NCBI GenBank assembly: GCA_004299665.1
Contig: SCQZ01000239.1
Location: 1-9,819, forward strand
DNA: 9,819 nucleotides
Direction of reading: 5' to 3'
Source of the DNA: Jatrophihabitans sp.
Lineage (GTDB): Bacteria; Actinomycetota; Actinomycetes; Mycobacteriales; Jatrophihabitantaceae
The translations under genes were made by a program, and so were the position numbers. The notes under the pieces were generated by a model. The model made no database searches and had not been told where the DNA came from. It saw only the letters and a program-made list of their open reading frames with translations. Shown in pieces: positions 1 through 6,560 of the stretch; positions within the stretch are counted from its first letter, which is position 1, and each line of letters begins with the position of its first letter.

Positions 1-370
1 CCGCCGTGCCGTCGGTCGCGGAGACGTCGATGAGAGATCGCTGCGCCGGGGCCGTCGCCGTGATCTTGGCGGCCAACTGCGCGTCGCTCAGGGTGAGGTT
101 CAGATCACGGCGGACCTGTTTGAGGACCTCCGGGGAGTCGAGCGTGTCGGCATAGGTCGCGATCTGTGTCTGGACGAAGTACTCGGCCTGGTACTGCTGC
201 GAAGGGTCGGCGGAGCTGATGTTGGGAGCGACGAAGATCTGGGCGGTTGCGGTGTACGTCGTCGGCGTGGCGAGCGTGATGCCGACGGCGGCGAGGATCG
301 CGACGGCCAGCGTCGCGACGATCAGCTTCCACCGCTCGCGCAGCACGCGCAGGTAGGACTGGAGGGTCAC
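1..370 (-). CDS. Wzz-type polysaccharide co-polymerase / chain-length determinant, N-terminal part (partial)
   Basis: This gene starts at GTG (370-368) and stays open to the left edge, giving 123 codons of N-terminus. The protein begins with a short cytoplasmic stretch, TLQSYLRVLRERWKL. One membrane segment follows (about residues 16-34), then an extracytoplasmic part with the motif TPTTYTATAQIFVAP (35-49) and a helix-rich stretch containing DSPEVLKQV. This is the usual opening of Wzz/YveK-type proteins, which sit in the membrane beside the Wzy polymerase and set chain length. In actinobacteria the same N-terminus is often fused to a cytoplasmic tyrosine-kinase domain; whether that holds here cannot be seen. 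A purine-rich AGAAAGG lies about 6 nt upstream of the GTG and supports this start. The gene is divergent from the polymerase at 575, which fits a shared role. The family call is fairly secure; the full architecture is unknown. Confidence 0.85.
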   Translation of the reverse strand, partial: MTLQSYLRVLRERWKLIVATLAVAILAAVGITLATPTTYTATAQIFVAPNISSADPSQQYQAEYFVQTQIATYADTLDSPEVLKQVRRDLNLTLSDAQLAAKITATAPAQRSLIDVSATDGTA

Positions 371-574
371 GGGTGCCTTTCTTCCCGGCCGGGCACTCGC
401 CGGTGACGAGGCCCGCTCTCGCGGCCGATGCTAACCGAGGATCCGTGAGGCTGCCTGTTTTGAGCAGGACGGGCCGGGGGCCGCGGGCTATGCTCCGACG
501 GACATCGCGACCGCGCGCGGATGCGCCGCGATGACAGCGCCCGGGACTGCCCGCGGCGATCGACCACCTGACGA
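371..574. promoter_or_regulatory. Divergent intergenic region between wzz-like and polymerase genes
   Basis: These 204 bases separate two divergent genes, so promoters for both directions are expected. For the plus strand, AGGACG (466-471) and TATGCT (489-494) are 17 nt apart, which gives a plausible -35/-10 pair about 80 nt before the ATG. For the minus strand, TAGCAT (433-428) could be a -10, but I see no good -35. A 10-base palindrome, CCCGGCCGGG, lies at 384-393. GTGCC/GGCAC arms at 396-392 and 377-373 could form a hairpin reaching into the ribosome binding site of the wzz-like gene. The function is inferred from position; only the short motifs are seen. Confidence 0.4.
466..494 (+). promoter_or_regulatory. 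Candidate promoter of the polymerase-FkbM-flippase operon
   Basis: AGGACG (466-471), a 17-nt spacer and TATGCT (489-494) resemble a vegetative -35/-10 pair. The -35 keeps only the GAC core; the -10 matches TAT..T. The flanking bases CAGGACGG and the CTCC-type end recur with exactly the same spacing upstream of the second plus-strand block at 5491, which makes chance less likely. It would give an untranslated leader of roughly 70-75 nt. Confidence 0.35.
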
Positions 575-1873
575 ATGAGCATGCCGGCTATCCGAGAAGC
601 GACCCTTGCGCCCGGCACCGCGGCTCCCGCGGCCGGCGACGGCCACCGCAGGCCGGGCGCGGTGACCGCGGGCCTGGCGCTGACCTACCTGACGGCCGCG
701 ACGATCCCGTGGACGGCCGTCCACGTCACCGGCTCGATCTCGGTCGGCGAGGTACTGCTCGTGATTGCGGCGGGCGTGCTGCTCATCGCCGATCCGGGCC
801 GCCGGCTCCCCGCCCTGCCGCCCTGGGTCTGGGTGCTGACGGTCGCGGTGCTGGTGGTCGGCGTCACGAACCTGTACTTCCCGGCGTCGCAGGCGTACAT
901 GGGCCATCGCGACCAACTCGTGGACAACTACCTGGTCACGCACACGGCGGCACTGCCCGACACGAACCTGTCGGTGAGCCTGCACCTCGCGGTGCGCATG
1001 GTGCTGATACCGCTGGTCTTCGGGCTGGCGCACGGCTACGACCGGCGGGCCCTGTCGCGGGTGGCGATCAGCTTCGTCAGCGGTGTCGCGGTCGGTTCGC
1101 TGATCGCGTTCCTCGACAGCCGGCACGTCACCTCGATCGGCCCGGCCCTGACCGGCGTGCCCGTCACCGACAACCGGGCAGCGGGCCTGACCGACCACCC
1201 GAACGTGATCGCGATGACCTGCGTCCTGGCGCTGCCGCTGGCGGTGTGGGCGCTGCAGGCGGCACGCGGGTCGGCCCGGGTGACCGCCGTGATCGGCCTC
1301 GTCGCGCTGCTGCTCGGCCTGTACGCATCGCGGTCCCGCTCCGGCGCGGTCGCCGCGGCGGTCGCCGGGCTCGTCGCGCTGGCGTGGTTGCCCCGGTTCC
1401 GGCGCCACCTGCCCTCGGCCGCCTTGATCCTGGCCTCGCTGGGCGCGGTGCTGTTCGTGGTCAGTCCCGGCGTGGGCGGATCGATCCTGTCCGGCCTGCG
1501 GCTCACCGGCGAGAACACCGCGGGCAGCGACCAGGCCAGGACGATCGTCAACGACCAGGCCGTGCGCGACTTCCTGCATTCGCCGTTCCACGGCATCGGC
1601 TTCGAGATCGCCGAGCAGGCACACATCGTCTACCTGCAGGCCCTGGCCGTCGGTGGCGTGATCCTGCTCGCGGCCCTGCTGATCTACCTGGGTGGCGCGC
1701 TCGTGCGCAGCGCCCGGCTGGCACGGACGAATCCGCTCGCGATCGCCCTGTTCGCCTCGGTTCTGGGCGGGGCGATTTTCAACGCGGTGCAGAACGCTTT
1801 GACCCCCGCTCTCGTTTACCTCGTCGAGGGGCTCGTCGCGGTCCTGCCGCTGCGCTCCGCTCGCCGGGCGTGA
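575..1873 (+). CDS. O-antigen polymerase/ligase-like membrane protein (Wzy_C type)
   Basis: This is a 432-residue protein made almost entirely of hydrophobic helices (about ten), starting near residue 30. After the N-terminal helices comes an extracytoplasmic stretch (about 103-132). Next are GLTDHPN (204-210), a helix, SRSG (254-257), then HSPFHGIGFE (335-344) and AHIVYLQALAVGG (349-361). This order of a short Arg/Ser-Gly loop followed by a His-containing, Gly-rich loop before the last helices is typical of the O-antigen ligase/Wzy polymerase superfamily. Its members join lipid-linked repeat units, or transfer glycans, on the outer face of the membrane. Beside a flippase and a Wzz-like gene, the polymerase role is the better guess. 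No clear Shine-Dalgarno precedes the ATG; GTG at 662 would remove the non-membrane leader and is possible. Polymerase versus ligase cannot be settled from sequence alone. Confidence 0.82.
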   Translation: MSMPAIREATLAPGTAAPAAGDGHRRPGAVTAGLALTYLTAATIPWTAVHVTGSISVGEVLLVIAAGVLLIADPGRRLPALPPWVWVLTVAVLVVGVTNLYFPASQAYMGHRDQLVDNYLVTHTAALPDTNLSVSLHLAVRMVLIPLVFGLAHGYDRRALSRVAISFVSGVAVGSLIAFLDSRHVTSIGPALTGVPVTDNRAAGLTDHPNVIAMTCVLALPLAVWALQAARGSARVTAVIGLVALLLGLYASRSRSGAVAAAVAGLVALAWLPRFRRHLPSAALILASLGAVLFVVSPGVGGSILSGLRLTGENTAGSDQARTIVNDQAVRDFLHSPFHGIGFEIAEQAHIVYLQALAVGGVILLAALLIYLGGALVRSARLARTNPLAIALFASVLGGAIFNAVQNALTPALVYLVEGLVAVLPLRSARRA

Positions 1874-1953
1874 CGGCACCGGCTGCACCGACGCGAGCAC
1901 CGCTCGGCGAGGACAGCAGCCCGGACCGGCCCGGACGGACCGGGGGTCGGCGT

Positions 1954-1959
1954 GAGGAG
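1954..1959 (+). promoter_or_regulatory. Ribosome binding site GAGGAG for the FkbM methyltransferase
   Basis: GAGGAG ends 6 nt before GTG at 1966 and decides the start. The same frame is open far upstream, including a GTG at 1870 that overlaps the polymerase stop as GTGA. Without this site the 1870 start would be attractive. Confidence 0.6.
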
Positions 1960-1965
1960 CCAGTG

Positions 1966-2853
1966 GTGAGACTGAACCGCACCAACGTGCGCATCGGCAT
2001 CGACCGCCTGGGTCCGAACCGCCCGGTGCGACGCTGCGTGCGTGGGATGACGATGGTCCTGCCGCGGCGCCACCTGCTGCCGTACATGGCCACCGAGGGC
2101 AGCCCGTACGCGCAGAACCTGGTGGACCTCGCGCAGGTGCTCGGCCGGACCACGAAGGACCTGGTCGTCCTCGACGTCGGTGCCAACGTCGGCGACTCCG
2201 CCTTGCTGATCAGGGACCGGGTGCGCTGCCGGATCGTGTGCGTGGAGGGTGATCCGTACTGGCTGGACTACCTCGACAAGAACGTGGCCGGCGTGGCGGA
2301 CGTCGTCGTCGAGCCGGTGCTGCTGTCTGCGGACGGCGAGCAGCGCGTCGACATCGTGCGGGCCGACGTCGGGACCAGCCGGGTGCGGCCCGCGCGGGGC
2401 ACCGCCGGCACGGCGACCGTGCCGGTCGGGGAGCTGCTCGCCCGCCGGCCCGAGCTGGATCGCGTGCGGCTGGTCAAGTCGGACACCGACGGCTTCGACC
2501 TGCCGCTGGCACTCGCCTACGCGCGCACGTTCTCACGCTCCCGGCCGGTGATCTTCTTCGAGTACGACCCGCGGCTGTGCCTGCCCGGTGCCGATCCGGC
2601 CGCGGTGTGGGGCGATCTCGCCGGTCTCGGCTACGAGCGCGCGACGGTGTGGACCAACGGCGGCCACGTCCTGGGTACCGCCGACGTCCGCGATCTGGGC
2701 ACACGCTGCCGCGTGCTCACCGCGGGTGGCGCCGATCCGGGCTACCAGTTCTGGGACGTCGCGGTCGCGCACCGCGACGACGCCGACGGGTGCGCCGCAC
2801 TGGACGAGGTGGCCGCCCGCGGCGTCCAGTGGCAGGGCGCCGGGCGGGTCTAG
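1966..2853 (+). CDS. FkbM-family SAM-dependent methyltransferase
   Basis: This is a 295-residue class I methyltransferase of the FkbM type (Methyltransf_21), which puts methyl groups on hydroxyls of sugars and other small molecules. The SAM-binding motif I is VVLDVGANVGDS (67-78). The acidic residue at the end of strand 2 is E94 in VCVEGDP. The FkbM signature appears as VKSDTDGFD (170-178), a variant of the commoner K-D-E-G-x-E form. FFEYDP follows in the C-terminal half. The start is GTG 1966 because GAGGAG lies 6 nt upstream; GTG 1963 and the overlapping GTG 1870 are alternatives, the latter adding 32 residues of low-complexity leader. It lies 92 nt after the polymerase and 19 nt before the flippase, so it is probably co-transcribed and acts on the same glycan. 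The family is confident; the substrate is unknown. Confidence 0.85.
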   Translation: MRLNRTNVRIGIDRLGPNRPVRRCVRGMTMVLPRRHLLPYMATEGSPYAQNLVDLAQVLGRTTKDLVVLDVGANVGDSALLIRDRVRCRIVCVEGDPYWLDYLDKNVAGVADVVVEPVLLSADGEQRVDIVRADVGTSRVRPARGTAGTATVPVGELLARRPELDRVRLVKSDTDGFDLPLALAYARTFSRSRPVIFFEYDPRLCLPGADPAAVWGDLAGLGYERATVWTNGGHVLGTADVRDLGTRCRVLTAGGADPGYQFWDVAVAHRDDADGCAALDEVAARGVQWQGAGRV

Positions 2854-2872
2854 CTTGACGAGCGGGACCGCG

Positions 2873-4318
2873 GTGAGCTCGGCGCAGCAGGCGGTCGGCC
2901 GGCGCCTGGGTGTGGTGACCGTCGACCAGGTCGTGTCCGGCGGCTCGAACGTGCTGGCATCCGTCCTGGCCGCCCGCACCCTCGACCCGGCCGGCTTCGG
3001 CAGGTTCAGCCTGGCGTTCCTGGTCTACGTCCTGGCGCAGGGCGCCGGCCGGGCGATGATCTGCAATCCGGTACTGGTGCGCCCGGTGCAGGCGGGCCGC
3101 CGCACCCGTCAGGTGCTGGCCAGCGGCCTGCTGTTCGGCCTGTGGTGGGCGGCCGCGGTGCTGCTCGCCGCCGCCGCGATCGCGCCGCTGGACCGGCGGT
3201 TCGCCGCCGCGCTGGGCGTCCTCGCGCTGTGCCTGCCGCTGGTGATGGTGCAGGACCTTGGTCGATTCCTCGCGATCGCCTTCCGCGAGCCGACCGTCGC
3301 GCTCCGGCTCGACCTGATCTGGCTGATCCTCATGGTGGCCGTGGTCGGCGGCCTCACGGTCACCGGCGTGCACAGCCTGGTCGCCCTGATGGCGGCGTGG
3401 GCGGGATCCGGCGCCGTGGCGGGGATCGCGGTGCTGGTCCGCTGGCGGGCCGTCACGGTCCGTCCCTCCCGGGCGTGGCTCGCCGACACGTGGGGCCTCG
3501 CCTGGCGCTTCACGTTCTTGTTCGCGGCCCTGCAGCTGTCGATCCTGGGTCTGGCCGCGCTGGTCCGCAAGCTCTACGGTGCCGCCACGGTCGGCGCCCT
3601 GCTCGGCGCGCAACTGTTCATCCGGCCGTACTCCACCATCGACGCGGCCCTCACCGGGTCCGCGGTCGCCGAGATCGCGCACGAGGCGCAGGACCGGTCC
3701 TTCGTGTGGCGGCACATCCGCCGGATCACCGTGGTCGCCACCGTGGCGGCGACGATCAACGCCGTCGTCATGGTGTTCCTCCCCGATCCGGTGGGCCGGC
3801 TGGCACTCGGCGCCACCTGGCCGAGCGCCAAGCAGTTCCTGGCGCCCCTGGCGGTTCAGGTGGTGTTGCTCGCGATCACCGTCGGCCCGCGCGCCGGGCT
3901 CGTCGGCATCGGTCACATCAACCGGTTGGTGCTGCTCAACGTCGCGTTCCTGCCGGTGCTCGTCGTGGCGGCGGTCCTCGGCGCGGTGTGGGGCGGAGCG
4001 CTGGGCTGCGCCTGGGGCATGACTGCCGGCTGGGCCTTCGCCGCGATCACCTGGTGGCTGGCGATGGTGGCCACGGACGGGCGCCCGGCGCCTCCGCCCG
4101 CCGTACCGCATCGCCCTCGTCACAGCCGGTCGCGATCGGTGCCGGCCTCGCGCGGAAGCGTGCCGCCCGCACACGGCAGCGCCGCGGCCCCCGCCGGAAC
4201 GCCGGCCCCGGACCGGCCCCGGCCGCGGCCACGACCCGCCCCGGTGCCCTCGGGTGCTTCTCAGTCCTCGCGCCGGGTCGCGTCCCCGGCGCCACGCGAC
4301 GCCGCGGCCCATTGGTAG
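2873..4318 (+). CDS. Wzx-like polysaccharide flippase (MOP superfamily) with basic Pro/Arg C-terminal tail
   Basis: This is a 481-residue polytopic membrane protein with about twelve hydrophobic helices over residues 10-400. Near the N-terminus, LAARTLDPAGFGRFSLAF is the typical Wzx/RfbX signature of the first helices. Such proteins move undecaprenyl-linked repeat units from the inner to the outer face of the membrane. Start GTG 2873 has a weak GGA 5 nt upstream; TTG 2855, directly after the FkbM stop, would add six residues. After the last helix (WWLAMVATDG, ending near residue 402) there are about 79 further residues. They are rich in Pro, Arg, Ser and Ala, include the dipeptide repeat RPRPRPRP and have almost no acidic residues. 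The final 58 nt overlap the convergent glycosyltransferase. The tail could be real, or it could follow loss of an earlier stop. The flippase role is inferred from family and neighbours. Confidence 0.83.
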   Translation: MSSAQQAVGRRLGVVTVDQVVSGGSNVLASVLAARTLDPAGFGRFSLAFLVYVLAQGAGRAMICNPVLVRPVQAGRRTRQVLASGLLFGLWWAAAVLLAAAAIAPLDRRFAAALGVLALCLPLVMVQDLGRFLAIAFREPTVALRLDLIWLILMVAVVGGLTVTGVHSLVALMAAWAGSGAVAGIAVLVRWRAVTVRPSRAWLADTWGLAWRFTFLFAALQLSILGLAALVRKLYGAATVGALLGAQLFIRPYSTIDAALTGSAVAEIAHEAQDRSFVWRHIRRITVVATVAATINAVVMVFLPDPVGRLALGATWPSAKQFLAPLAVQVVLLAITVGPRAGLVGIGHINRLVLLNVAFLPVLVVAAVLGAVWGGALGCAWGMTAGWAFAAITWWLAMVATDGRPAPPPAVPHRPRHSRSRSVPASRGSVPPAHGSAAAPAGTPAPDRPRPRPRPAPVPSGASQSSRRVASPAPRDAAAHW

Positions 4319-5409
4319 GCCGGTGCGGTGGCAGCAGCGGTGCGGTGCCAGCTGAAGGCGCTCGCCCTGCGGCGACCGTCGGCCCGGCGCCGCTCGGCGA
4401 CGGCCGCGTCGTTGATCACCCGGTCGAGGGCGGTCACCGCGGCGTCGAGGTCGTCGACGCCGACGACCTCGGCGGCACCGCCCGCGACCTCCACCAGCGC
4501 GGGCACGTCGCTGATCACGGTCGGGCACCCGGCCGTCATCGCCTCGAGCACCGGCAGGCCGAATCCCTCGTACCGGGAAGGGAAGAACAGCGCCCGGGCA
4601 CGCTGGTACGCCGCCGGCAGCGCACGGTCGCTGAGCCGTACGACGTGGGTCCGCCGCGCGATGCCGAGTTCGGCGATGCGCTCCCGCTCGCCCGGCAGGC
4701 CCTGCCCGGACAGCACGAGGTGCAGTCCCGGGTCGGCGGCCGCGAGTTCCCGGAACGCGGTGAGCACCAACTCGATGTTCTTGTGCTGCGCGCGGTTGCC
4801 GACGTGCAGCAGGTAACGCTCCGGCAGGCCCCGCACCCGCGCCCGGCTCGCGGTGGCGAACGCCGGCGAGACCGCAAGGGGTGTCACCACCACGGGCTTG
4901 TCCAGGTCCGGATGGAACCGGCGCAGGTCGCGCCGCGTGGTCTCGGAGATGCAGATCAACGCGTCGCACGCGTGCAGGTAGTCGCGCTTGGCCGCCAGGT
5001 GGGCGCCGACGTCGCCGAACAGCCCGGGACACGCCTCCATAGTGAAGTCGTAGACCGTCGTCACCGCCGGGCGTTCCCTCGCGTCCGCCAGCGACTCGGG
5101 CTCGTACAACGGGTAGTGGGTGAGCGACGGGGCGGGACCGGCGCGGCGCGAGGTCACGCGGTTCAGCAGGTCCAGGGTCGGGCGCCGCAGCCGCCGTGGC
5201 AGCGGCAGGCTGCGGATGCCGCCGCGGGTAGCCGCCAGGTGGCTCGTGCTGACGAAGCGGTAGTCCAGAACCGGGACGACCCCCAGCTCCGGCGCGGCAT
5301 CGAAGGCGCCGACGAGCTCGCTGAGGTACCTGCTGATGCCGGACCAGCGGTGCTGCACGAAGGCGGCGCCGTCGAACCGCACGCGCATGGGGTGATGGAT
5401 GCCGTTCAC
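4261..5409 (-). CDS. GT4-type glycosyltransferase (GT-B fold)
   Basis: This is a 382-residue cytoplasmic glycosyltransferase of the GT-B, retaining GT4 type. The N-terminal acceptor domain has the Gly-rich loop SGISRYLSEL (23-32). The C-terminal donor domain begins around LLHVGNRAQHKN (200-211), continues with LVLSGQG (231-237), and carries the signature FPSRYEGFGLPVLEAMTAG (276-294). In that signature E281 and E289 form the E-x7-E motif that contacts the nucleotide sugar. It probably adds one sugar to the lipid-linked repeat unit; donor and acceptor cannot be read from the sequence. Start GTG 5409 follows a weak GGGACGG; ATG 5388, which gives MRVRFDGAAF, is a good alternative because homologues often begin just before that strand. 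It runs against the flippase and overlaps its 3' end by 58 nt. It is divergent from the SGNH-like gene. Confidence 0.88.
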   Translation of the reverse strand: MNGIHHPMRVRFDGAAFVQHRWSGISRYLSELVGAFDAAPELGVVPVLDYRFVSTSHLAATRGGIRSLPLPRRLRRPTLDLLNRVTSRRAGPAPSLTHYPLYEPESLADARERPAVTTVYDFTMEACPGLFGDVGAHLAAKRDYLHACDALICISETTRRDLRRFHPDLDKPVVVTPLAVSPAFATASRARVRGLPERYLLHVGNRAQHKNIELVLTAFRELAAADPGLHLVLSGQGLPGERERIAELGIARRTHVVRLSDRALPAAYQRARALFFPSRYEGFGLPVLEAMTAGCPTVISDVPALVEVAGGAAEVVGVDDLDAAVTALDRVINDAAVAERRRADGRRRASAFSWHRTAAATAPAYQWAAASRGAGDATRRED

Positions 5410-5449
5410 CTGACCGTCCCGGAATGTGCCGCCGTACGCGGCCGATCGA

Positions 5450-5477
5450 ACGATAGAGCCTCGGCGGCCGATGTCGC
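5450..5477 (-). promoter_or_regulatory. Candidate promoter of the GT4 glycosyltransferase
   Basis: Read on the minus strand, GCGACA (5477-5472) and TATCGT (5455-5450) are separated by 16 nt. They match the vegetative consensus at four of six positions each. The -10 would lie about 40 nt before the GTG at 5409. Confidence 0.35.
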
Positions 5478-5491
5478 GCGTCGATCACGAC

Positions 5492-5520
5492 AGGACGGAT
5501 CGCGATCAGCTGCATACACT
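5492..5520 (+). promoter_or_regulatory. Candidate promoter of the SGNH-like / sugar methyltransferase operon
   Basis: AGGACG (5492-5497), a 17-nt spacer and TACACT (5515-5520) form a candidate -35/-10 pair about 75 nt before the GTG at 5595. The surrounding bases CAGGACGG and the trailing CTCC repeat those at 465-496 with the same spacing. Confidence 0.35.
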
Positions 5521-5584
5521 CCCTGCGAGCGCCGATCGCGCACCGGCGGTTCGCCCGCTCGATCGGTACGTGCGGCCGACGAGC

Positions 5585-5590
5585 AGGAGG
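5585..5590 (+). promoter_or_regulatory. Ribosome binding site AGGAGG of the SGNH-like gene
   Basis: A full-consensus AGGAGG ends 4 nt before GTG 5595. It is the strongest Shine-Dalgarno in the window and fixes this start, suggesting efficient translation of the block. Confidence 0.7.
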
Positions 5591-5594
5591 ACCA

Positions 5595-6560
5595 GTGACG
5601 AATCTGCTGCGCGCACCGGCCCTGTGGCGCGCACGCACGGTGACCCGCGACTGGACCAACGCACACCTCAACCGCCCGGTGGCGCGCGCGCTGAAGGTGG
5701 CCGCCGCCCTGCGACGCGGGGCCGACGTGCTCTACTTCGGGGACTCCTCGCTGGTGTTCACCTCGCCGCACGACCAGGACCGCCGGCGGCTGGGCGAGAT
5801 GCTGGCCGACGAGGCAGGGGTCCGCGTCGCGCAGTACTACGGACCGGCCTACTCGGCCCCGCTGCACGCCGAGCTGGCCCGGCTGATCGCGCCGCTGCCC
5901 AGGCCCGGCTGCGTCGTGGTGTCCATGCCGATCCGCCCGACGCTGCGCCACGTCACGGCTCACCCGATGTTCAGCTACGCCGGTGCGCTGGCCGCGCTGC
6001 GGGCCGCCACGGGGATCGACCAGCACCTGCTGCGCGCGCTGTACAAGCGGTCCGCGACGGACGCCGAGTACGCGGCGTTCGAGGCGATCACCCGGCCCAC
6101 CCGCTGGCAGCTCGGGCGCAGCTTCGGCGACTACCGCCGGCGGCTGCGCGGTTACGACCCCGCAGGTGCCGACGAAGACCGCCAGCGACTGCTGTTCGAC
6201 TACTTCCACGGCGAGTTCGGCGCCGACACCGACGGCGCCGACCGGTGGCGCGCCTTCGGCCGGTACCTGCGCGAGCTGCAGGTGCCGGTGTTCTTCTACC
6301 GGACGTACATGCCGATGCAGCGGGGTGCGGCGCTGTTCGGAGACAGCTTCACCACCCACGTCGAGGAGAACTTCGCCCTGATCGAGGAGGGCTTCCTGCA
6401 GGGCCTGGACGGCGGTGGCGGGCGGGTGCCGGTCGGCGTGATCCCGGACGAGTTGTTCATCGCCGCGACGGACGGCACGGAGCATTACAACGAACGCGGC
6501 AGGCATCACGTGATCGCGGCGCTGCGGCCGCTCGTGCAGGCGCACGTCGCACGGCGATGA
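5595..6560 (+). CDS. SGNH/GDSL-like protein, possible carbohydrate acyl-hydrolase or acyltransferase
   Basis: This 321-residue protein has no evident signal peptide or membrane helix, so it is probably cytoplasmic. Residues 45-54 read VLYFGDSSLV, a strand ending in the GDS block that carries the nucleophile Ser (S51) in SGNH hydrolases. Near the C-terminus, ATDGTEHYNERGRHHV (291-306) resembles block V with the catalytic Asp/His (D293, H297), followed by the usual N-x2-G helix. Two departures weaken the call: the Asp-His spacing is D-x3-H rather than the common D-x2-H, and a second GDSF occurs at 249-252. In polysaccharide loci, SGNH proteins typically add or remove acetyl groups, so a glycan modification role is a reasonable inference. 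Start GTG 5595 is fixed by AGGAGG. It probably shares a transcript with the methyltransferase at 6667. The fold assignment is moderate; the reaction is unknown. Confidence 0.65.
   Translation: MTNLLRAPALWRARTVTRDWTNAHLNRPVARALKVAAALRRGADVLYFGDSSLVFTSPHDQDRRRLGEMLADEAGVRVAQYYGPAYSAPLHAELARLIAPLPRPGCVVVSMPIRPTLRHVTAHPMFSYAGALAALRAATGIDQHLLRALYKRSATDAEYAAFEAITRPTRWQLGRSFGDYRRRLRGYDPAGADEDRQRLLFDYFHGEFGADTDGADRWRAFGRYLRELQVPVFFYRTYMPMQRGAALFGDSFTTHVEENFALIEEGFLQGLDGGGGRVPVGVIPDELFIAATDGTEHYNERGRHHVIAALRPLVQAHVARR

Larger units (their letters stand above)
5410..5594. promoter_or_regulatory. Divergent intergenic region between glycosyltransferase and SGNH-like gene
   Basis: These 185 bases probably hold back-to-back promoters. 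Candidate elements are listed separately: GCGACA/TATCGT towards the glycosyltransferase and AGGACG/TACACT towards the SGNH-like gene. A perfect 10-base palindrome, GATCGCGATC (5498-5507), lies in the spacer of the plus-strand candidate and could be an operator. CGATCG-like words recur across the region. Only the motifs are seen; function is inferred. Confidence 0.4.

Noticed and set aside
488..1900. Long open frame on the minus strand opposite the polymerase (about 470 codons)
   Set aside because: Its composition (Arg/Gln/Asp/Gly-rich, no motifs) is typical of the antisense shadow of a GC-rich gene. The plus strand encodes a clear membrane protein with family motifs.
1930..1944. Short GC hairpin CCCGG-ACGGA-CCGGG before the FkbM gene
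   Set aside because: There are only five base pairs and no T-tract. In DNA this GC-rich such arms are expected by chance, and the site lies inside a probable operon.
709..1962. Extension of the FkbM frame upstream through the polymerase gene
   Set aside because: The upstream part is a +1-frame shadow of the polymerase; the methyltransferase domain begins only after 1966, where a good ribosome binding site lies.
3142..5598. Plus-strand open frame of about 818 codons
   Set aside because: It is out of frame with the flippase and antisense to the glycosyltransferase, with low-complexity Arg/Gly content and no recognisable motif.
2717..5671. Very long minus-strand open frame of about 984 codons
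   Set aside because: It runs opposite the flippase and out of frame with the real glycosyltransferase. It has low-complexity composition and no domain, so it reflects the scarcity of stops in GC-rich DNA.
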